From Chloroflexota bacterium (GTDB lineage Bacteria > Chloroflexota > Anaerolineae > J102): a stretch of DNA of 28,196 bases. The notes beneath the pieces are model-generated. The model was not told the DNA's origin, did no database searches, and saw only the letters and a program-made list of their open reading frames with translations. The position numbers were made by a program, and so were the translations under genes. How positions within the stretch are numbered: the first letter of the stretch is position 1; each line of letters begins with the position of its first letter. Below, one piece after another: positions 7,852-15,487 of the stretch. The stretch spans positions 1-28,196 of the forward strand of contig JAADFV010000391.1 of NCBI GenBank assembly GCA_013152695.1, given 5' to 3'.

Positions 7852-8030
7852 TCAGCTTATCGCATGGCCGAACGGGCGCACTTGCAGCCTGTTTTCGGGG
7901 CCGGCACCACGACGAAACCGCTCGACGTCAGCGACCTGACCCCATGTGCTCCCCTCTCTCTGGCTGCCGTCCTCCAGAAGTGAACGGATGTACGCAGGGA
8001 CCAGCACGGGGATGAGGCATGGCCGGGGCG
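7852..8030 (-). other. Unassigned stretch with a short open frame; possible coding remnant
   Basis: Between the operon promoter and the terminator there is no gene I can name. One minus-strand frame is open from the terminator to a stop at 7852-7854 and reads like protein in places (for example LLEDGSQREGSTWGQVADVE), but it has no start codon with a ribosome site and I recognise no family. It may be the worn end of a lost gene. The frames on the other strand are no more convincing. Confidence 0.2.
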
Positions 8031-8033
8031 ATC

Positions 8034-8062
8034 AAAAAAGCCCACCGTCATGGTGGGCTTTG
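8034..8062 (-). terminator. Rho-independent terminator of the polysaccharide operon
   Basis: On the minus strand a ten-base-pair stem AAAGCCCACC / GGTGGGCTTT with loop ATGAC is followed by a run of T (TTTTTT in total at the end of the stem and beyond). It lies just after the DegT remnant and about 290 bases after the stop of the methyltransferase gene, and separates the glycan operon from the LacI-UroD operon. Confidence 0.75.
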
Positions 8063-8098
8063 ATACCTACGAGCGCATTATGGATGGAGATGAAAACG

Positions 8099-8340
8099 TC
8101 ATTCCCGCCGAGAGGAGAGGCCGGAGAGAACCGAGTCGATTACCCAGGAGACCATCTCGTCGCTCATGGTAGGGAATAGGGGCAGAGTTAGCTCCCGTGC
8201 GGACACGGCTTCGGTTCGGGGCAAAGAGATGTGGGGATAGCGCTGGCGGTAGTATTGGAACTGATGGATGGGGGGATAGTGGATGCTGGTCTGAATGGAA
8301 AAAAGCAGGGGAACTTCTATGGAACGCCTGTTTTCAATGC
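8099..8340 (-). pseudogene. C-terminal remnant of a DegT/DnrJ/EryC1/StrS aminotransferase
   Basis: About 80 in-frame codons on the minus strand end at TGA 8101-8099. They contain TSIHYPPIHQFQYYRQRYP, then SARELTLPLFPTMSDEMV and a short tail. This is the standard C-terminus of PLP-dependent sugar aminotransferases of the DegT family. The first ~300 residues, including the PLP lysine, are missing, and the frame runs straight into the stop region of the methyltransferase gene, so there is no room for a start. It differs from the intact DegT at 23691-24872, whose own C-terminus has a Cys-rich insert here. It is therefore a second, lost aminotransferase and not a duplicate of the intact gene's end. 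Confidence 0.75.
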
Positions 8341-8349
8341 GATCTTGGT

Positions 8350-9243
8350 TTAGTGGGCGGATAAGACAAACAGGGATGAGTGCAACTGACTGCCAAATCG
8401 ACGATCATAGCGTTTGGCCAACGTGTTCAGGGCGTAGGGGGTGTGGGCAATCACTTTTTTGACCGCGTTGCGGAGTTGGCTGCGGCCAGGAGCGAGCCAA
8501 CGTTGTTTGGAGAAGAACTCCTGGCTATAGGGCGTTCTTTGATGTTCCACCAAAACAAAGCCGTATTTGTCGGCGATTGTTTGCATGGTGTTCAGACCTA
8601 AAAAGTGCATATGGCTGGGAACGCCCCAATCGAACACGGCGCCCTTTTCGATATGCAAGCCCATCTCTCCGGCCTTGATGATGAGCTTGCCGTTTTCGGA
8701 CAATAACTCGCGCAAGGCGTGAAACAATTCATCGAAGGAAGAGATATGGGAGAGGACATTGATGAGGGTGATGACATCGAAGCGTCGATCATATTGAAAC
8801 GCCTCGACCGGCGCCTGGAATATCTCGCAGCAGGCAACCCGCCGAGCATAAACGGCTCTGGCTGTGTTGAGTTCAATGCCCACGCGATGTAGCTCAGGAA
8901 ACTCGGCCAGACGCTCCAACAGATAACCCGAGCCGCACCCCACATCCAACACCGAAGACGCACCGCGACAGTATTCGCGCACGGAGGGATAGATGAGACG
9001 ATAGGTGTATTGCGAGGCCCGATAATGCCGTTCGGGACCGATCACGTTCAGGTCTTCGTAATCGTAGTCGGTGACCGTTTCATGAATCGCGTCGACGTCA
9101 TGCGGGTAAGGATGAATGAAAAACAACTCGCACGAGCGGCACTGCCTGACATCATAACCCCGATCAGTGAAGCGAGACGCACTCTCCCGTCCACCGCATA
9201 ATGGACACAAAATTGGCTCCGGAAAATCAACCATCGACTGCAT
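8350..9243 (-). CDS. Class I SAM-dependent methyltransferase with N-terminal zinc ribbon
   Basis: The start at ATG 9243 is supported by GGAGGAGG three bases upstream and gives 297 residues. The N-terminus holds a CPLCG...C..C zinc-ribbon-like set (CPLCGG, then VRQCRSCELFF), a layout common in methyltransferases of antibiotic and surface-sugar clusters. The Rossmann SAM-binding loop is VLDVGCGSGYLLERL at about residue 98-112, followed by GIELN and a DVITLINVLSHI segment. It should use S-adenosylmethionine in the cytoplasm and probably O-methylates a sugar or a lipid-linked glycan. It is the last gene of the glycan operon before the terminator. The substrate is not readable from sequence. Truncated gene fragments on both sides suggest that its surroundings were rearranged. 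Confidence 0.85.
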   Translation of the reverse strand: MQSMVDFPEPILCPLCGGRESASRFTDRGYDVRQCRSCELFFIHPYPHDVDAIHETVTDYDYEDLNVIGPERHYRASQYTYRLIYPSVREYCRGASSVLDVGCGSGYLLERLAEFPELHRVGIELNTARAVYARRVACCEIFQAPVEAFQYDRRFDVITLINVLSHISSFDELFHALRELLSENGKLIIKAGEMGLHIEKGAVFDWGVPSHMHFLGLNTMQTIADKYGFVLVEHQRTPYSQEFFSKQRWLAPGRSQLRNAVKKVIAHTPYALNTLAKRYDRRFGSQLHSSLFVLSAH

Positions 9244-9388
9244 GAACCTCCTCCAAGCAAATAGCCTCACCCGTTACCAAGCTGCGTTGAGCCCCGAGCA
9301 CGGCGCGGGTGGATATGATGATGTCTGCGAAGCGCATCGGCTGCGGACCGCGTCCGGTGAAAAATAGCGGAGGGGGTGGCATCTTCGC
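9227..9388 (-). pseudogene. Possible C-terminal remnant of a Gfo/Idh-type oxidoreductase
   Basis: An in-frame stretch on the minus strand ending at 9227 reads GRGPQPMRFADIIISTRAV and then QRSLVTGEAICL. This resembles the last helix and strand of Gfo/Idh/MocA and bi-domain oxidoreductases (pattern P-x-P-F-x-[ED]-I-x-x-T-x-A ... SL-x-TG). There is no ribosome site and no room for the NAD-binding domain. It overlaps the methyltransferase start by 17 bases. Upstream in the same frame, after one stop, a 29-codon frame at 9478-9389 starts MKQLIQ, which is reminiscent of how bi-domain oxidoreductases begin. The two pieces might be the ends of one deleted gene. I hold this loosely. Confidence 0.35.
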
Positions 9389-9485
9389 TCATCGCACCCA
9401 GTAGGCTTTTACGGCTAACGTCGGACTGATCGGGGGATGGGTGAGAAGCACGCTCAGGAGTTGAATGAGTTGTTTCATAGGGATT

Positions 9486-10625
9486 TCAAGATAATTCCAT
9501 TTCGAGTTCGCGATACATGGCGATGAGTTTGGCGGCTTCGTTTTCCCAATTGTAGCGAGTCAGTATAGCCTCGCGTCCATTCTGGCCCATACGTCGCCGA
9601 GCGTCGTGATCCAGCGACAGCTCATCAAGGGCGCGGGCCAGGTCGTCTGGGTCCGCGGGATCGACGAGAAGGCCGCACTCAACTTCCCGAATGATAGCAC
9701 TCACCTCGACGGAAAACTGGGGGGCAAGCAGGGCCAACCCCGCAGCCATATAGTCGAACATTTTATGGGGCATGGCATGAATGTGATTTTGCGATCCAGG
9801 CTGGAACAGAATCAGCCCGATATCTGCTTCTTTTAAGCGCTTAAAAGCCTCTTCGTACGGCAACCATTCCTCAAAATGAGTTCGGGCTTCAACCCCCAAC
9901 TCGCGCCCGCGTTCTTCGAATGCCTTTTGGCTTCCATCATTGAATTCACCGATAATATGAATAGATAAGGCTTGAAACTTCATGCGAGCCAGGGCTTCCA
10001 GCAATTGTGGCCACCCCCTGGAGCGGTTAAACAGCCCCAAATGGACGGCTGTTACCGATTCGAGGTTACGCTTATTCGGGTCTTCGCTCTCGGTCACGTC
10101 CGGCCGAAAAGCATAATTGCAAACGACAATGCCTTTGTCACGAGCTGTAGGGTAATCTCTCCTTACCGAGAGATGAGCAAACACAATGCGGTCAGTCAAG
10201 GGAATAAGCAGTCGCAACCAAAGCCTAATCAAGTTTGCCACCACAGGGCGGAGTACAGTGGGCAAACGCTTTGCTAGAAACGTCGTGGGATAATGCTCAT
10301 GCACATCGAAAACAACCCTTTTCCCATGCAACACCTTCAAGCAAACACCGACTAACCAAGAATCAACTTCATTGCAATGATAGAAATCGGCATCCACTTG
10401 TGCGGCTAGCCGATACAGGCGAGGCAATTGGAGTAATCGATCCAATAAACCTCGGGGGCGTTGGTATGGGATCACCTTAACGCCGCGTTCAATCACCACA
10501 TCACCTTCAGCAGGAGCAATATGGATAACATCAAAACCGGCTTGCCTCAAAGAAATCGCTTCTTTGTCGAACACACGTTTATCGTATGGTGTGTGCATCG
10601 ACGAAAGGAAACAAATAGTCCTCAT
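9486..10625 (-). CDS. Glycosyltransferase family 4 (GT-B fold)
   Basis: The protein has 379 residues with the two-domain GT-B layout. The N-terminal acceptor half starts MRTICFLSSMHTPYDKRVFDKEA, with the recurrent D-x-R-V-F-K/D-E-A feature of this GT4 branch, and includes FDVHEHYP near residue 125. The C-terminal donor half contains VTAVHLGLFNRSRGWPQLL, then ADIGLILFQPG and PHKMFDYMAAGLALLA, the usual nucleotide-sugar binding region. It transfers a sugar from an activated donor to a growing lipid-linked oligosaccharide on the inner face of the membrane. It follows the UDP-GlcNAc 2-epimerase gene by 13 bases, so an HexNAc donor is conceivable but not shown. Confidence 0.87.
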   Translation of the reverse strand: MRTICFLSSMHTPYDKRVFDKEAISLRQAGFDVIHIAPAEGDVVIERGVKVIPYQRPRGLLDRLLQLPRLYRLAAQVDADFYHCNEVDSWLVGVCLKVLHGKRVVFDVHEHYPTTFLAKRLPTVLRPVVANLIRLWLRLLIPLTDRIVFAHLSVRRDYPTARDKGIVVCNYAFRPDVTESEDPNKRNLESVTAVHLGLFNRSRGWPQLLEALARMKFQALSIHIIGEFNDGSQKAFEERGRELGVEARTHFEEWLPYEEAFKRLKEADIGLILFQPGSQNHIHAMPHKMFDYMAAGLALLAPQFSVEVSAIIREVECGLLVDPADPDDLARALDELSLDHDARRRMGQNGREAILTRYNWENEAAKLIAMYRELEMELS

Positions 10626-10638
10626 CGTATGCAGCTCC

Positions 10639-11718
10639 TCAATGACCGGAAATATTTGTGAGAATATCGGCTATTTTATCTGATGCATGACCATCTCCGA
10701 ATATCGGTGGAGGGGTCCCCGTCACACTGGATGTCTGGGTAGCTTGAAGAATATCTGCGGTATTGGCGCCTACGACAACATTCCACCCTGCTTCCACCGT
10801 TTCTACCCATTCTGTCTCAGGCCTGAGGGTGACGCAAGGCACTTGGAGAAAAAAGGCTTCTTTTTGCACGCCGCCGGAATCGGTCAAAATTACTTTGGCG
10901 TTTTCTTCCAATACAATCATGTCAAAATAGCTCACGGGTTCAATCAAGTGTAAGCTGCGACCATTCTTTCGATCAAAATCAATGTCAAGTGCAATGATTT
11001 TTTCACGGGTGCGAGGATGTACGGGGAATACGATGTCCTCATCTATGGCGAATAATGCAGCAAGAATGCTACGGAGATTTTCGGGTACATCGGTATTGTA
11101 GGGCCGATGCACCGTGACGAGCAGATAGGATTTAGGTTGCAACGCAAGATCATGCAAAATCGTGGAGCGATAGCGCGCTTGCTGCGCAAAAGCAAGAATC
11201 GCGTCGTACATAGTATCACCTACAAGGTACACGCCCTGGCGAATCCCTTCGACCGTGAGGTTGTCTACGGCTGTTTGTGTGGGGCAGAATAGGAAGTCGG
11301 AGCAGTGATCGGTAAGAACACGATTGTGCTCCTCAGGCATATCCCGATTAAAAGAACGCAGCCCTGCTTCGATATGGGCGATGGGTATGCGAAGCTTAAC
11401 GGCTGCAAGGGCCGCCGCCAAAGTCGAATTCGTGTCGCCATATACCAACACCCAGTCCGGCTTTTCCGTCAGCAACACTTGCTCCAGTGGCATCAGTATC
11501 TGCGCAGTCTGCCACCCATGTGAGCCTGATCCTACGCCCAAATTAACGTAGGGACGCGGTATATTCAATTCATCAAAGAAAACTTGAGACATGTTGGCAT
11601 CATAATGCTGACCTGTATGAACCAAGATTTCAGTATATCCTCGTGCCCGGAGAGCCTTACTCACCGGTGCGGCTTTAATAAACTGCGGGCGAGCCCCCAC
11701 GACAGTCAAGAACTTCAT
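10639..11718 (-). CDS. wecB: UDP-N-acetylglucosamine 2-epimerase (non-hydrolysing)
   Basis: From the ATG at 11718 (MKFLTVVGARPQFIKAAPVS) the protein has 359 residues, the family length. In-frame starts further up (ATG 11724, ATG 11751, TTG 11757) lack better ribosome sites. The signature residues are all present: GARPQ, HTGQHYD, VYGDTNST, HIEAGLRSFNRDMPEE, VTVHRPYN, FPVHPRTR and LTDSGGVQKEAFFLQVPCVTLR. It interconverts UDP-GlcNAc and UDP-ManNAc in the cytoplasm and so provides ManNAc or derived residues for the polysaccharide. It lies downstream of the kinase gene after a gap of about 200 bases with no convincing promoter. UDP-2,3-diacetamido sugar epimerases (WbpI type) share this fold, so the exact substrate may differ. 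Confidence 0.9.
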   Translation of the reverse strand: MKFLTVVGARPQFIKAAPVSKALRARGYTEILVHTGQHYDANMSQVFFDELNIPRPYVNLGVGSGSHGWQTAQILMPLEQVLLTEKPDWVLVYGDTNSTLAAALAAVKLRIPIAHIEAGLRSFNRDMPEEHNRVLTDHCSDFLFCPTQTAVDNLTVEGIRQGVYLVGDTMYDAILAFAQQARYRSTILHDLALQPKSYLLVTVHRPYNTDVPENLRSILAALFAIDEDIVFPVHPRTREKIIALDIDFDRKNGRSLHLIEPVSYFDMIVLEENAKVILTDSGGVQKEAFFLQVPCVTLRPETEWVETVEAGWNVVVGANTADILQATQTSSVTGTPPPIFGDGHASDKIADILTNISGH

Positions 11719-11921
11719 GTGCATTGGAATAGTATCACTGGTTAGAGGCATGGACAAGGAGTGCCAAGAAAAAGGCTACTAGCCGTCTGTCGGAGAAGTC
11801 GCTTCAGTGTTTGAAACACCATCGATTCGGACGCTTTCAGGGCTTGAACTCAAGGTATTTTCAAGCATAGAATCGATCCCAGGATACTTTTCCGACAAAC
11901 TGCTAGATTCAGGTCAGGACA

Positions 11922-12288
11922 TCAGCGTAAAAATCGCCGTCGCATGCGTCGAAGCCATTCCCCGGCTCGATACATGAAATTCTCACCGCCGACTCTTCCA
12001 TAAGTCCCTTTATTGAACTGTACGCTGTTAAGCGCTACACCAATCAGGCGTCCGCCTACTTCTTCGATTCGTCGCTGCGCCATTTTCGCCTGAGTGGCAC
12101 TTTCCCGGCCAGAACGAAGCAACAACAGAACACTGTCCGCTTGCCTTGCCAATACGAGGGCATCAGTGACACCAACGATATGAGAACTATCAAAAATGAC
12201 GACATCGACAACATCCCGAAGGTTACGAAACAACTCCTCCATTCGGGAAGATTCAAGCAGTTCTACATATTTTATATCTTTCAGTAGA
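11922..12288 (-). pseudogene. Out-of-frame C-terminal part of the Wzc-like BY-kinase
   Basis: Downstream of a +1 frame change at 12289-12291 the kinase sequence resumes as LLKDIKYVELLESSRMEELF and runs to a stop at 11922. It contains the Walker B region VVDVVIFDSSHIVGVTDALVLA and LLLLRSGRES, standard for bacterial tyrosine kinases of the CpsD/Wzc type. The end carries two Tyr (TYGRV and FMYRAG) and a basic tail RRMRRRFLR, with no long Tyr cluster. An internal ATG at 12242 could start a 106-residue product, with AGGAG nowhere clear before it. A separate small protein without Walker A could not bind ATP alone. Confidence 0.75.
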
Positions 12289-14088
12289 GGGACCCGCCGT
12301 AAGTACTTTCAAATGAGGGACAGATGTATCGTGCAAACAAGCATCAACCGAGTCGCACTCGCCCTCCAACCATGAGGAGAGACCGACTCGGTTAGGGAGG
12401 CCGAAAAGTTGATGTAAAACCGGGGCCCGCAGATTGGCGTCGACCAAAACAACGCGCTGGCCACCGACGGCAAAGGCTATGGCTAAATTACCAGCCACAC
12501 TACTTTTACCATCCTGCGGCAAGGCGCTGGTGATAAGCAGCGTGCTCATGGTAGGGTGTAGAGAACGAAGTCGAATGCGCAGATATCGCACACCCTCAGC
12601 AAAGGGAGTTATGGGCGCATTGAGAATAACAGGTATGCCCTGCATCGTTGGCGCCGAACGTGGCAATGTCGCCAACGGCAAAACGCCCAATACATGTTCC
12701 ACCTGTTCAGATGTTCGTAATGTATCGTCTATGAATTCAAGTAAAACCACAACGCCCAGGGCCGTAAGCAGGCCAATAATAGCAGCTATCACCAAACCCG
12801 CAAGGGAAAGAGACCCTTCTGCGTTGTGGTTTTGCGACTCTGGCGTGGCAGGAAATGCGAACCGAACGATGCTGCCCTCACCGATGGTGTTCGTAATGCG
12901 AACCTCTTCTAATTTATTGAGAAGCACTTTATAGGTGCCTTGAGCCGTGTCGAGTTCCATCTGTAATCGCTTTTCTTGTTCCGTCTCAGCCTCAACTTGC
13001 GATTGAAGCATTCTGACTTCGGACTCCATTTGGACAATCCTGGCGTCGTGCAGGGCCCCGCCATCCTGAGCAGCTTCTGGCGGCGCAAGAATTTGCCCAA
13101 GGGCGACTCGTTTCTCCTCGATAGATGCGATCACAGCGTCCAGTTGTTCGGTCATATCCGTGATGCTGATATCCTGCATCAGCGATACGATTTGATTGGG
13201 CTCCAATATTAGCGATGTGTCAAGGAGATTATTAGAGATGAGTTTCACCTCCGCACCAGGGGGTCCATCCACAACGATCATATCTTCTTGCACCAAGGCT
13301 GCGTTTTGCAAAAGAAGGTAGGCCAAATACACCGAGACATCAGGTTTGCCCATGCCTTGCAACCGTCCGTTCAATGAGCGAGCGTCCAACAAAAGACGAT
13401 CCAGCTCGGCCATGCGCCGGCGGACCACATCCAAGTTGTTCAAACGATCAGCCAAAATCTGATCGAGCAAAGCGTTTCTGTCATCCAAACGGCGTTGCAG
13501 TTCCAGCAATGGTGAATCGGCCAAAAACAGAACATAATGATCCTGAGCAGCTTCGTAAGCCACACGCGCGTTTTCAACCTCGACATCCAGATTGTCGGGC
13601 GTGACGGTATTGCCAAAAATGGCGTTGGCCTTGGCTTCGTACGCCACGGCCCAAGCGTTGGCCACCTCCGCCGCCAGCCGCGACTCGCCAAATGTCGCAT
13701 GGATAAGCAAGACTTCGCCACCGACCGATCCCTTGATCCTTGATAACAAAGCACCGGGATTACTGATCTCTGACGATAGTTGATCTCTTAACCTGTTGAA
13801 TACAGCTTCGGCAATCACCGGGCTTTTAACCAAAGCCAACAGAGCCTGGCGACGATCCGATTTCGCATTGTTATCCCTTGGTAAACCGCTATCAACGGTT
13901 GTGAGTTGTGGTTCCAATTTAACGCGAATATCGGTAGGTAGAATGAATAATCCCGCCTTGCTGGTGTAGCTCAAAGTTTGTTGGCTGCGCTTCAAGGCAA
14001 AGCCATGGGAAAGCAACGCCAATAGAATAATCGATGCCACGATCCACCAGCGACGACGGAATATATCTATGAGATAAGCAAGGTTCAC
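12253..14088 (-). CDS. Wzz/chain-length-determinant plus N-terminal BY-kinase half (Wzc-like), frame broken
   Basis: The start is GTG at 14088 with AGGAGG 11 bases upstream. Residues 14-31 form a first membrane helix (WWIVASIILLALLS) and 428-450 a second. Between them lies a long extracytoplasmic region with predicted coiled coil (about 170-240 and 350-395), as in polysaccharide co-polymerases. The cytoplasmic kinase domain then starts: Walker A in SALPQDGKSSVAGN (Lys528) and Walker A' in VVLVDANLRAP (Asp550). After VLTAGP (residue 600) the frame goes off into STERYKICRTA and stops. The expected continuation is present in the +1 frame. An intact protein (about 722 residues) would control chain length and export by tyrosine autophosphorylation. 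A promoter lies upstream at 14220-14247. Confidence 0.85.
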   Translation of the reverse strand: MNLAYLIDIFRRRWWIVASIILLALLSHGFALKRSQQTLSYTSKAGLFILPTDIRVKLEPQLTTVDSGLPRDNNAKSDRRQALLALVKSPVIAEAVFNRLRDQLSSEISNPGALLSRIKGSVGGEVLLIHATFGESRLAAEVANAWAVAYEAKANAIFGNTVTPDNLDVEVENARVAYEAAQDHYVLFLADSPLLELQRRLDDRNALLDQILADRLNNLDVVRRRMAELDRLLLDARSLNGRLQGMGKPDVSVYLAYLLLQNAALVQEDMIVVDGPPGAEVKLISNNLLDTSLILEPNQIVSLMQDISITDMTEQLDAVIASIEEKRVALGQILAPPEAAQDGGALHDARIVQMESEVRMLQSQVEAETEQEKRLQMELDTAQGTYKVLLNKLEEVRITNTIGEGSIVRFAFPATPESQNHNAEGSLSLAGLVIAAIIGLLTALGVVVLLEFIDDTLRTSEQVEHVLGVLPLATLPRSAPTMQGIPVILNAPITPFAEGVRYLRIRLRSLHPTMSTLLITSALPQDGKSSVAGNLAIAFAVGGQRVVLVDANLRAPVLHQLFGLPNRVGLSSWLEGECDSVDACLHDTSVPHLKVLTAGPSTERYKICRTA

Positions 14089-14219
14089 GTGAACGAAATC
14101 CTCCTAAGTTGATCATTGACCCATCCAGCCCGCGCAGAAGACATTTTAGAGACGGATGTGTCGGGAATAATAGCAATAAATGCTTTCGGAAAGCTAGTCG
14201 ATGGCTGAAATAGCGTCCC

Positions 14220-14247
14220 AGTATACCAGAAGAAAGCAGTTTCTCAA
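14220..14247 (-). promoter_or_regulatory. Sigma70-type promoter with extended -10 upstream of the Wzc-like gene
   Basis: On the minus strand TTGAGA (14247-14242) is followed after 16 bases by TATACT (14225-14220), preceded by TGG as an extended -10. Transcription would start near 14213 and leave a leader of about 125 bases before the GTG at 14088. It would let the kinase, epimerase and last GT genes be expressed apart from the upstream part of the cluster. Confidence 0.55.
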
Positions 14248-14279
14248 TAGTCTGGAACGCCAGCCGCTTACAGTCACAA

Positions 14280-15470
14280 TCATTGGTCGCAATTTCGGGC
14301 TTGGGAATCACGGTGCTCGAAACCGGAGAGCGACAAAATGTGTCGAATGCGAGAGGTTTGATCTTCCCAGACAAAACGGTCAGCCATCTTCTGTGCGTTC
14401 AGGTGGTAAAAATCCTTTCGTTGGATCATTTCTTCAAACCTTTCACGAATTCTTTCCACAGAAGTTGCATCCACCGCTACCCCACACTGATACTGGTTCA
14501 CTATATCTCGCGTAGGCGGATTTTGTCCCACCATGGCAGGGATACCACGTGCGAGCGCCTGATAAAAGCGATTGGGGGCACAGTATGTCCAGTTGAAGTT
14601 CCGCATCTCGTAAAAAACCACACTGGCCAAAGCCGAATCGATATATATCGGCACATCCATTTGCGGCACCATATCTATAAAACGCACCATTGTGTCAAAG
14701 GGAAGTCCATATTGCTGGCGAAAGCGGACCACCTTTTCCCTATCATACCCTCCTAACACGACCAGTTTTGCTTTCTGTTGGGTCATAATGGCAGCCACCA
14801 ATTCATCCAGGTGGCGCCATCGACCATGGCCTCCACCCTGAGCTAAAAAATAGGGCTTGCCGGCCAGCCAACTTTGCACAGTCTGGGGCAATTTGCGCAC
14901 AGGAACATGAACAAAATGAGAATCGGGATAGTTCTCCAAAGGAATAATGGGGATGCGTAAATACTCACCCAGCTTCTCTTCCAGAAGTGCCTTTCTGTCC
15001 TCACTAGCTACTACTACAACCTGACAACGATTCATCAGCCATGCCAAGATGCGACGTTTCCATGTATGAGTAAGAAAACTATCCGGCGGGAGTTCATGTT
15101 GATCCCACACAAGTCCCTGCAACAGACCCAGATTCTGCAGGAGTCCCAGTAAAGGAATCATGACGGCAAAGGTCATATCATGAAACCAGATAATACTCGG
15201 CCGTGTTCGCAAAATATGGTGCAAAAGACGGATATACAACTCCCCCGTTTTGAGCCATAGTTTTCGTCCGCTGGGAAACAAGGAACGACTTCTCAGAGCG
15301 ATAGTGATAGCCGAAATACCGCCATAGACGGTTTGAACAGCTACTTTATTCTCTTGCTCTACAGCCGCGATTTCCACTTGAACACCATTTTTAGCCAACG
15401 AGAGACATTCTTTGCGTAATCGATCATCGTAGGCCAAATGTGCTGTTTTTATCATCATCAAGCATTTCAT
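14280..15470 (-). CDS. Glycosyltransferase family 4
   Basis: From the ATG at 15470 (GAGAG seven bases upstream) the protein has 396 residues. An ATG six bases earlier is nearly on top of the ribosome site. It shows the GT-B plan: MMIKTAHLAYDDRLRKECLSL at the N-terminus, VWDQHELPPDSF near residue 125, AQGGGHGRWRHLDEL at the start of the donor half, and ASVVFYEMRNFNWTYCAPNRFYQALARGIP in the donor-binding region. This resembles the GT4 at 9486-10625, with the same D-R-L/V-x-K-E-x-x-x-L feature near the N-terminus, but the two are clearly different proteins. It starts 17 bases after the stop of the Wzy-like gene. Donor and acceptor cannot be deduced. Confidence 0.82.
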   Translation of the reverse strand: MKCLMMIKTAHLAYDDRLRKECLSLAKNGVQVEIAAVEQENKVAVQTVYGGISAITIALRSRSLFPSGRKLWLKTGELYIRLLHHILRTRPSIIWFHDMTFAVMIPLLGLLQNLGLLQGLVWDQHELPPDSFLTHTWKRRILAWLMNRCQVVVVASEDRKALLEEKLGEYLRIPIIPLENYPDSHFVHVPVRKLPQTVQSWLAGKPYFLAQGGGHGRWRHLDELVAAIMTQQKAKLVVLGGYDREKVVRFRQQYGLPFDTMVRFIDMVPQMDVPIYIDSALASVVFYEMRNFNWTYCAPNRFYQALARGIPAMVGQNPPTRDIVNQYQCGVAVDATSVERIRERFEEMIQRKDFYHLNAQKMADRFVWEDQTSRIRHILSLSGFEHRDSQARNCDQ

Positions 15471-15487
15471 ATACATACTCTCAAGTA

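Noticed and set aside
8246..8253. GGCGGTAG, the core of the ops/JUMPstart element of polysaccharide operons
   Set aside because: It lies on the plus strand, opposite to transcription, and within the DegT remnant near the 3' end of the cluster. It is a chance match.
11769..11784. GGCT-AGT-AGCC followed by five T on the minus strand, resembling a terminator before the UDP-GlcNAc 2-epimerase gene
   Set aside because: A stem of only four base pairs is too weak, and no promoter for the epimerase gene follows it.
11782..11915. Ser-rich open frame after the kinase stop (starts MLENTLSSSPES)
   Set aside because: It has no ribosome site, is only about 29 codons from its ATG, and joining it to the kinase would need another frame change and passing a stop.
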